DNA of 7,706 nucleotides, from NCBI GenBank assembly GCA_003512705.1, contig DOPF01000069.1:8090-15795 (forward strand), given 5' to 3'. This DNA comes from Patescibacteria group bacterium. GTDB lineage: Bacteria > Patescibacteriota > Patescibacteriia > Veblenbacterales > UBA10138. The notes under the pieces were generated by a model, which saw only the letters and a program-made list of their open reading frames with translations, searched no databases and was not told the DNA's origin. Positions within the stretch are counted from its first letter, which is position 1, and each line of letters starts with the position of its first letter. Of the stretch, positions 1 through 7,600 are shown piece after piece. The translations under genes were made by a program, and so were the position numbers.

Positions 1-911
1 TGAGCATCAAAAAGTTTTGCTCCCTCACCCTGGGCGGGGTCATAACCGTTGTCTACTTCCGCGCCGTCGGCAAAACCGTCGCCATCGGAATCTACCGTAT
101 TAATATCGGCGCCGTAAATAACTTCCTCGGCATCGGTCAACCCATCCTCATCAGTATCAATACTGGCTGCGGGCGGCGTCAAGGATACTTCGGCCTCGTT
201 GTCGGTATCGGTTTCGTCGGCTGGTGGTTGCCTTGCTCCATCGAAACCTTGGGAATCTATATAGTGACTGCCGGCCGCTAAGTTTCGAATACCCTCTTCT
301 AAGCTAAAAAATATCTGATAAGTAACGCCAGCGGCGCTTAAGTACCGGTAATAAACATCCTGACCCGAGGTGGGGTCGGCGGGTAATTGCGATAAATATA
401 TGGGGTTTTGCGGGTAATCACTAAAGCCGGCAGCCGACAAAGTAGCGGCGCCGGCGCGTCCTAATTGAAGTTCACTAATCGATACCGGATAAGAACCCCG
501 ATCGGTAAAATAAAGTTCTAAAGCGGTTTGCAAATTTTTTACATCTAAATAGCGCTGCCGGTCGCGGTCGGCGGGGGTGGTGGTAACTATTGATGCGGGC
601 TCGGGTGCGGGCGTCGGCGGGGGCGGTGGTGTAGTATTATCTACCGCTGGTGGTGTCGCTACTGGCGCTCCCGGCTCGGCGCTGCCGCTAAACATAATAT
701 AAGCGCCCACGCCGCCGCCAATTAACACCACGGCGCCAATGGTTATCCAAAGCCACAGCAAACTTTTAGTGCCCGGCGGTTTTACCGCTACCGGCGCCGG
801 CATATTGGCCGCCGCATTGGTCTGCGGCATGGTATATATTTCGCCAAGCGTCTTATTGTCTTCCACCGGTAACGGCACGGGGGCATTATTTTTTTTAACC
901 AAACCCAACAT
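1..911 (-). CDS. Single-pass membrane protein with GspG-like domain and TSP3-like Ca2+ repeats (C-terminus cut by window edge)
   Basis: The sequence gives 303 residues with no stop before the left edge. Residues 1-50 are a Pro-rich, probably cytoplasmic tail containing LGEIYTMP (22-29). Residues 51-74 are one hydrophobic helix (LLWLWITIGAVVLIGGG...). Residues 79-114 are a Pro/Thr/Ala linker including PPPPP. Residues 115-206 resemble the soluble part of GspG-type pseudopilins: RYLDVKNLQTALELYFTD, then GSYP, LPADPTSG and VYYRY. Residues 252-292 hold two DxDxDG calcium loops (DTDEDGLTDAEE and DSDGDGFADGAE) followed by a YDP end-cap. The prepilin GFTLxE motif is absent, so this is not a pilin but a membrane protein carrying a pilin-like domain outside the cell. 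The start is the ATG at 909-911. An in-frame TAA at 915-917 excludes an upstream start, and no Shine-Dalgarno sequence is visible. The gene lies 17 bp after its neighbour, so co-transcription is likely. The family's biological role is unknown to me. The matching YDP end-cap in the neighbour suggests that little of the protein is missing. Confidence 0.85.
   Translation of the reverse strand, partial: MLGLVKKNNAPVPLPVEDNKTLGEIYTMPQTNAAANMPAPVAVKPPGTKSLLWLWITIGAVVLIGGGVGAYIMFSGSAEPGAPVATPPAVDNTTPPPPPTPAPEPASIVTTTPADRDRQRYLDVKNLQTALELYFTDRGSYPVSISELQLGRAGAATLSAAGFSDYPQNPIYLSQLPADPTSGQDVYYRYLSAAGVTYQIFFSLEEGIRNLAAGSHYIDSQGFDGARQPPADETDTDNEAEVSLTPPAASIDTDEDGLTDAEEVIYGADINTVDSDGDGFADGAEVDNGYDPAQGEGAKLFDA
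36..158 (-). other. Two TSP3-like calcium-binding repeats in the left-edge membrane protein
   Basis: Residues 252-292 contain D252-D254-D256-G with E262/E263, then D274-D276-D278-G with E285, then D291-P. The 22-residue spacing and the DxDxDGxxDxxE pattern fit thrombospondin type 3-like, EF-hand-type calcium loops, which are usually extracellular. Calcium binding is inferred from the ligand pattern. Confidence 0.8.
294..569 (-). other. GspG/pseudopilin-like soluble domain lacking a prepilin leader
   Basis: Residues 115-206 follow the type II secretion GspG soluble-domain pattern: a helix of the form R..D...L..AL..Y..D, then GSYP, a loop, LPADP, and YYRY. The membrane helix before it (51-74) sits behind a 50-residue tail and lacks the Gly-Phe...Glu prepilin processing site. 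A comparable block occurs in the giant upstream protein at 5468-5791. The assignment comes from reading the pattern, without a profile search. Confidence 0.6.
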
Positions 912-928
912 AGATTAATTTATGCCAA

Positions 929-1615
929 TTAAGTAGTTTCTTTATCAATAAATTTTAGCAGCGAGTCTAATTCTTGAAAATTTAATTCACCATTTGGTAA
1001 ATTCAACAGTCGCCCCGGGCCGTTGGGGTCGTAATTATTTTGTACTTCTTCACCATCGGTAAAAGTATCGCCATCGGTATCACTATTTAACGGATTGGTT
1101 TGATAAATCAAAACTTCTTCGCCGTCAAATAAACCGTCACTATCCGAATCGGGATTATTTGGATCGGTGCCGATAGTATATTCCTCCTGGTTATTTAAAC
1201 GATCACCATCGGAATCTTCGTCGGCCACCGGTGCGGGCTCAGTATTTGGCGGGGCCGTAAAATCAGGCGGCGTCGGCTCGGGTTCAGTAGTAGTAACAGG
1301 TTCTTGATTAGAACTGGCGCGCTCGGCTAGCCACGGCCGCAAATAAAACCAGTAGCCAGCTCCTAATATTACAAGCACCACCACAATTACCGCGCCAATT
1401 ATTAAACCTTGGTTGCTGGCTGGTTTGTGGGTTGCGGTTAATGGGCCCCGCCCCGGAGGCGCGGGCGGGGGTATAAAAACGGGTTTGGTTGGAACGGTCT
1501 CTGCCGAAGGCATAACCGAACTTACTGGCGCGGGCGGGGTATTTGGTTTAGGCGTTAAGTCGGTATCAGAAAAAATATCTTCCACGCCCGAGGGTTTATT
1601 TAAATCTTCAAACAT
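929..1615 (-). CDS. Single-pass membrane protein with three TSP3-like Ca2+ repeats
   Basis: The gene is complete and encodes 228 residues. Residues 1-19 (MFEDLNKPSGVEDIFSDTD) are acidic and resemble, from memory, the N-termini of hypothetical proteins in Parcubacteria. Residues 22-66 are Pro-rich and basic toward the end (GRGPL...HK). Residues 70-92 form one membrane helix (GLIIGAVIVVVLVILGAGYW). Residues 104-130 are a Thr/Pro/Glu linker. Residues 132-197 hold three DxDxDG loops, starting at D134, D156 and D179, each with a following E-E pair. A NYDPNGPGRLL cap and a helical tail to residue 228 follow. The topology is probably N-in with the calcium module outside the membrane. There is no catalytic motif. 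The start is fixed by the conserved-looking N-terminus and an in-frame TAA at 1625-1627. No Shine-Dalgarno sequence is visible, but a promoter lies just upstream. It has the same plan as the downstream gene minus the pseudopilin-like domain, so the two are probably related. Confidence 0.9.
   Translation of the reverse strand: MFEDLNKPSGVEDIFSDTDLTPKPNTPPAPVSSVMPSAETVPTKPVFIPPPAPPGRGPLTATHKPASNQGLIIGAVIVVVLVILGAGYWFYLRPWLAERASSNQEPVTTTEPEPTPPDFTAPPNTEPAPVADEDSDGDRLNNQEEYTIGTDPNNPDSDSDGLFDGEEVLIYQTNPLNSDTDGDTFTDGEEVQNNYDPNGPGRLLNLPNGELNFQELDSLLKFIDKETT
1025..1222 (-). other. Three TSP3-like calcium-binding repeats
   Basis: Residues 132-197 carry loops beginning D134-D136-D138, D156-D158-D160 and D179-D181-D183, each followed by an acidic pair (E144/E145, E166/E167, E189/E190) and ending at YDP (195-197). 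The 22-23 residue period matches thrombospondin type 3-like repeats. Calcium binding is inferred from the Asp ligands. Confidence 0.85.
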
Positions 1616-1638
1616 AAAATTATGTTATTAATGATTTA

Positions 1639-1667
1639 ATTATAGCTAATTAACCAAATAAAACCAA
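1639..1667 (-). promoter_or_regulatory. Probable sigma70-type promoter for the two small membrane-protein genes
   Basis: Reading the minus strand, TATAAT (1644-1639) matches the -10 consensus perfectly. It follows TTGGTT (1667-1662), a weak -35 match, with a 17-bp spacer. The expected transcript start near 1632 leaves a leader of about 17 nt before the ATG at 1615, with no GGAGG-like site. The -35 lies in a directly repeated TATTTGGTT (1670-1662 and 1660-1652). A perfect 7-bp inverted repeat, TTAATTA-GCTA-TAATTAA (1653-1636), overlaps the -10 and could be an operator or simply AT-rich chance. Confidence 0.55.
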
Positions 1668-1678
1668 ATAATCACTCG

Positions 1679-4600
1679 TTACTTAGTTAACGTTATAGTT
1701 GTTGTTTCAGACGAAAGTAAGTTTGTCTTTAACCAATAGCCAACACCGCGAATAATGTCTGTTATACCAGAAGTTACCCACCCCTGGGGTGAAGCTGCTC
1801 CGTCCCAATAAGCTATTTGCGTAATCGCCCCAGGTGAAGAAGTCAATTTACTAATGGATACTGTAGTTGAAAGAGATCCCACACCCCACCATCCCCCCGA
1901 GGCACTATAAGAATAACTATCAACGGGACTAGTACCAGTTATAGTTACGTCTTGTTCGCCATTAAATTTTATCATATAGGCATAGCCCGGCTCGATATTA
2001 TCCACCGTCACATAGCTACCCTCTAATTTCCATGGTCTTTGTACTGCTGTTGGAAATAAAACATTCCACGTTGAATCAGCCACATTAAATGGTAGAGAAA
2101 TTACATTAAATTGGTCATACATGTGATAAGTGTAAGTCAAAGGTGCGGGAGTTTTAAAAATCGCGGCAATTACTGCATTGCTTGCCGGCATACTAAAAGA
2201 TAATGGGTTTAGCGACCCGCTGGCATTGCCAGTCCATTTATCAAATTCATAACCGGCGTTAGCGGCGGCCGTTAATTGTATAGTAGTACCGGCTGTATAT
2301 TTTCCAACCAAACAATCAGGCGAATTACTTAAATCCCTATTAACAACACCGGCGCCACTGACTGGCCCAACCAGAGTCTGTAAGTTATAACAAGTGGAGG
2401 ACGCGACCATAAACTCCGCCGTCACGGTTTTATTGGTGGTCATGGTAATAATACAAGGGTTGGTATTGCCACAACTAGCGGCATCCAATGTCCAATTTTT
2501 AAAAGCATAACCACTGGCAGCTAACGCAGTTAATGTTACCGCTTGTCCATCAACGAATTCATAACAATTTACTCCGCAACTGGTTCCGGCGGGGTTGGTT
2601 GTCACACTACCACTGCCCCCAGCAATAGTAATTTTTAATTGCCTGATCGGGGCAAATTCGGCTGTTAAAGTTTTATTACCCGAAATATTAAAAGTGCAAT
2701 TAGAATTGGTGCTGCTATTGCACTCATCGCCGACCCAACGCTTAAAAGCGTAAGTGGCATTATTATTAGCGGTAAGGGTTACTGGTGTTCCCGAATCAAA
2801 TGAGCCGGTGCAATCTCCAGGGCAATTTATACTGGTGCCCGTGACCGTGCCACCCGATGGCGCCGGGTTTATAGTCACCGTATAAACAGGTGGCGGCGGT
2901 GGGGAAAAATTAATCTGCACATTTTTAGCCGAAGTCATGGTGACGACACATTTATTGAATGCCGGAATGGCGGCACAATCTCCAACCCAACCGGCAATCC
3001 CCGACCCGCCAGTCGGCGTAGCCGTGAGCGTCACGGTTTGACCAGAACTATAAGGATAACTAGACGAGCTACAACCAGGAGTACAAACCAAATTAATACC
3101 GCCGATGTCGGACACCACTGTTCCGGTACCACTACTAATAACTTTGCTGACGGTTAAAAAGTAAATGATTGGGCTAAAAGTCGCATAAACGGTAATGTCG
3201 GTGGAGCCCATGGTTAAGTTACACTGCCCAGTGCCGCTGCAACCAACACTCCAACCACTAAATGTATAACCAGCTTGTGGAATAGCGGTTAAAGTAACAC
3301 TGGCGCCGTAATCATAATTATCTGAACACGTTCCGGGACAATTAATGCCGCCAACGTCGCTGGTTACCGTACCACCGGGATTTACAATGATAACAGTAAC
3401 CGTATGCTCATCAGCCGTAAAAACAGCGCCAACATTTTTTAGGCCATCCATAGTCACGTTGCAACTGCCGCTGCCGCTGCAGTTACCAGTCCAATTAGTA
3501 AATGATGACCCCGCCGCGGCGGTAGGCAACAATGTCACGGGCGCGCCATTCGCAAACGACGCCCCGCAAGTTGAACCGCCATTGCCACAGTCAATACCAC
3601 TGGGACTACTTTTAACGTTACCGCTACCAGAGGTGGTGACGTTTAACTGATAGGTTAATGGCACAACATTAAAAATGGCTGTCACCACAACATCGTTTGT
3701 TGATAAAAGATTACAGTCGCCAGTGCCACCGCAACCACCGCCTGACCAGCCGGCAAAAGCAGACCCACTAGCCGCCGTGGCTGTTAATACAGTACTAGCG
3801 TCATTAGTACCATCACCATTAGTATCTATTTGCGCACCGCTAATAAACCTATCCTTACAATCGCCCCCGCAATTAATAGCTACACCATTCAAGCCTTTAG
3901 GATTAGAAACGACTGTGCCTAGCCCGCTGCCACCATTGTTTTTTACCTCCAACTCAAAAGTTTTATCAAACCGCGCTGTGATATTTAAGTTACTGGTAAC
4001 AACAATCGTGCAGGTTCCAGCGCCGCCGCAGGCCACCTCGCCGCCCCAAGTGGTAAACTCATCGGGCGGCACGGGTGTTGGCGTCAAAACCACGGTTTGG
4101 CCATAAACAAAGTTATATTGGCAGGTACCACCGCAGTTTATACCCGCGGGGTCCGAGGCGACAGTACCAGTACCGGCGCCGCCTTTCGTGATACTGACAT
4201 TAAAAATCTTGGGTTTAAATTTAGCCTGAATAATGTAGTGCCGATCAAAAGTTAATGAGCAGGTACTGCTCGCCGCCGGGCAGAACGTTTCCGAACCATT
4301 AACTACCCAGCCATCAAAGTCGCTACCCACGCCCGGGCTGGCGGTTAAAATAATCAATTTATCCTCATCATAAGTTTCGCTACAATCACTGCCGCAATTT
4401 ATAAAGCCGTCACTTGACGTTACCAAACCAGTACCGGTGCCGCCGCGAGTAACATCTAAATTATATTTTATAATAACCGTTTCAAAAGCCGCCGTAATAG
4501 TTTTGTCGCCATCTAGCACTACGGTACAGCTACCGGCGCCAGTACAGTCACCGCCCCAGCCAGTAAACGCCGCCTTAACACCTGCTACCGGTATTAAGGT

Positions 4601-7600
4601 AACGCTGGTACCTTCGGGTATATCTTCGGTACAATCAGCGCCACAACTTATCAGGCCAGCTGGATTACTAACTACGGTTCCGGGGCCCGACGGCACTACG
4701 CGCAAACGATGCGTAGGAATAAATTTAGCGCCGACAGTCTTATTACTGCCCATTACCACCTGACAACTACCCGTGCCGGTACAGCTGCCGCCCCAACCAG
4801 CAAACACAAAGCCCGACGCTGGTGCAGCTGTTAAGCGCACGGTTGGTCCGCCCGAATAACTGGCGGTGCAATTGGCCGTACAATTAATTGCACTGCCATT
4901 AGCCATATTAGTCAGGGTAACAGTGCCGTCTCCCTCTTTATTTAAAGTTAAAGTATAGGTTACAGCACTAAAACCAGCACTGACATCTTTGGATACGTCC
5001 ATCTTAACATGGCATTCGGTTGTTCCGGGTACATCACAACCCGACCAACCGGTAAATTTATACCCAGCTTGAGGTGTGGCAGTTAATGTTACCTGGGAGG
5101 CAGTGTCTTGACATGCTCCGGACGTGCTGCCGCAATCAGCATCAGTAAGACATGCTCCACCCGCATTAGCAGCGGCGGTGGCACTACATTTTTTTACACT
5201 TGCGTAATTTGCGTTACAAGCCGCACCACAATTTATTTTGCTATCATCTGATCTAACCACGCCGTTATCGGGCGGCGCCACTGATAACACTGGGTTAGCA
5301 TAATCAACCTCTTGCCATACTATCGGGTTGGTGTCACTGCACTCATCAGCATTATCAGCGGGGCCAGGTACGGTTATTTCTGGGCTCCCTTTCCAAGTTA
5401 TACCGCTACCCCCAAAAACCGTGGTGAATTCCGGGTTAAAGTAAAGGCGGGCAATTTGACTGCTTAAAGCCCGATAGCGATAAATATATGAATCAGCCGG
5501 ACAGGTAAAATCTTTGGTGACCTCGTCCCAGCAAGTCGCCGGGTCATGGCCGGCGCAGGCGCCAAAACTATTAATGGGATCAACGGGCAGTGTTTTTCCC
5601 AGCGCGGCCGCTAATGTCTGCTGCCAGGAATTCCATTTACTAGTAGATAAAGCGGGTATGTAGCTACCCGACGGCAGCAGCGGCACGGTGTAATCATGCA
5701 ACACCGCGTAACGATCAAGAGAATCTCTAATGGATTTAAGATCCATCAAGCGTTTAAAATCAGCCTGCAGTTTTTGCTGATCGTCTTCGGTTACTAAATT
5801 GGTATTAAACTGCCAGCTATTTACTAGCTCCTCAAATATTTGCCGCGCGGCCGGACCCGCCTGCTGGTTTAAAGACAATAATAATTCATTGGAATAAACA
5901 TCCCGACCCGTAGTTACATTTAAAGACGACACATACACCGTCTGTCCGCCGGTGGCGGCCGCATAACCATCTATTTGAGTATTATTAAGAGTTACGGTAC
6001 TACCCTGCTTTTGTTTTAACCACTCGGCCGGTGCTAAGTAATCGGCATTCCGGTAAGCCCGCACGCCAATAACATCTTCGGTGCCGGCAATATTAAATAA
6101 TAACTCGGGCGGTAATAAAGTAGCGTCGGCCACTGGCGGCCCGATGGGAACGGTCGGCCCCAGCAAATTTGGCAACCTCGGGTCACCGGCCGTTTTTTGT
6201 TTGCAGTATCTAAAACTAAAATTATAATCAGCTGACTCAAATAAATAAGGATCCTCGCACAACCATACGTCTACGGCCGCTGACGCTTTTTTGATACCAG
6301 CGCCCAAAGCGCTGCCATCGGCTGTTACTTCTAAACTGGCCCGGCCATTTTTATTGTGTGGTGTAACTTCATTATTTTCATCTAACGGCGCTGACTCAAT
6401 TACATCAGCGGCATCGACTTCGGCCCAAGTAAAAGCAACAGTTAAAGGATTGCCATCAGGCGTCAAGGCTTCGGCCAAAAAATCTTGAGTTTGGTCTAAA
6501 GCGGTAAAAAGTCGTTCAGCTGGCGTAATGGTAACTTTATTTATCTGACAAATATCAGCGCCGGTGGTAAAAGTATTAAAGCATCCCCCGCTACAATCAA
6601 GGGTGGAGCCATCACGGCCAGTTAAATTAGTTCCTACATTAAAACTATAAATTGTCCCAGCCGCCAAAGGTTCATTTGGTACAAAACTAAGACGACTTGT
6701 GCCGCCATTATTAGTAAGCCGCAACTGCCCGGCAACTTCAGTGGCTGGAGTCCCGATAATAATTTTATATAACTTAACATCATCAGACGACACTGAATTA
6801 GGCTCTACTAATTTATTAAAATCAGCCGCGATCAATGTATTGCGACAATTTCCTCCGGAAGCATCGGCGGGAATAAAACCTGTCACTAGCAAATTACCTA
6901 CTGGGCCACCTGGCCCGACACCCACCGTAAATGCCAAAGGGTTAGAAACAACCCGATGGCTCTCATTAACATCTGTCCAAGAACCAAGACAAATACTGCC
7001 TACTAAAACACCTGAACATTTTTTAACCGTTATCGTCACATCTTTTTGCACCGTCACATCGCCCGACTCGGTTTCGTCGGGTAAAGGGCGTGTGCTAATA
7101 AGTTCATTTGTCCATATAGTTAAGTGCGTTATTAAACTGATGAATACCTGATTTGTAAAATTTACTTGGTCAGTTAGACCCTTACTACCAAATAAATCAC
7201 CTAATAAATCTATCGCCGGAAAGGGCGGACTACCCACGCTTGCTTGCGACAAGTTACATAAGAGCGGCGCCAAAGGCTGACTCGCATCATAAGTAAAAGT
7301 TTTGCTCCGCGCGTCAGTGGTTTGAAGTCCTGGCGGTGTGGCTGTTTTCACTTTGACTAAACCGGTACTGCCAGCGCTGGGTGCTTTAGCCACGATTTGC
7401 GTGTTAGTCCAAGTAGTGACCAAACATTGCGGCGGCAAACTTTCTGAATTAACACCATTAAAGGTTACCGTCCCTACGCTCGGACCGAAATTGCCACCAC
7501 GAATTGTCACGCCGCTTCCAGCCGGGCCGGTGCTGGGGGTTATGCTGGTAATAAACGGTTCGCCGTAAAATAATATACCGTTAGAAGTTTTGCTACCGCC

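Larger units (their letters stand above)
2150..5308 (-). repeat. Twelve tandem divergent InlB B-type repeats (protein level)
   Basis: Unit boundaries from N- to C-terminus are R1 5308-4961, R2 4960-4715, R3 4714-4475, R4 4474-4211, R5 4210-3962, R6 3961-3662, R7 3661-3413, R8 3412-3170, R9 3169-2888, R10 2887-2648, R11 2647-2402, R12 2401-2150. Most are 80-88 residues. R1 (116) and R6 (100) are longer through loop insertions, and R9 (94) ends in PPPPP. The shared pattern is GxV....G.INCG..C...Y..G..V.LTA.P..G..F.GW.G.C.G.G.C.V.M...K.V.A.F. R1-R11 each keep two Cys pairs, and R12 has only two cysteines in shifted positions. The pattern matches the divergent InlB B-repeat family (PF18998), which forms extended surface stalks. 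The DNA copies are strongly diverged, so the array is not a recent expansion. Confidence 0.88.

Noticed and set aside
1..911. True type II or type IV (pseudo)pilin
   Set aside because: The hydrophobic helix follows a 50-residue Pro-rich tail, and the G-F-T-L-x-E processing site is missing.
1413..1631. Plus-strand open frame opposite the start of the 228-residue membrane protein
   Set aside because: Its Gly/Ala-rich translation is the complement of the Pro-rich tail and membrane helix codons.
1616..1678. Rho-independent terminator after the giant gene
   Set aside because: The only inverted repeat is an AT-only 7-bp stem overlapping the -10 box, with no GC stem followed by a U-run.
3345..4763. 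Plus-strand open frames at 3345-3650, 3675-4106 and 4437-4763
   Set aside because: They lie opposite the repeat array, have Pro/Val/Leu-rich low-complexity translations, and recur because the coding repeats recur. They are antisense shadows.
2150..5308. CRISPR array or DNA-level tandem repeat
   Set aside because: The repetition is at protein level with strongly diverged codons. There are no identical short repeats with unique spacers.
6034..7568. Other open frames at 6034-6240 (minus) and 6291-6488, 6699-7151 and 7338-7568 (plus)
   Set aside because: They overlap the well-supported giant gene and show no domain, start signal or sensible composition.
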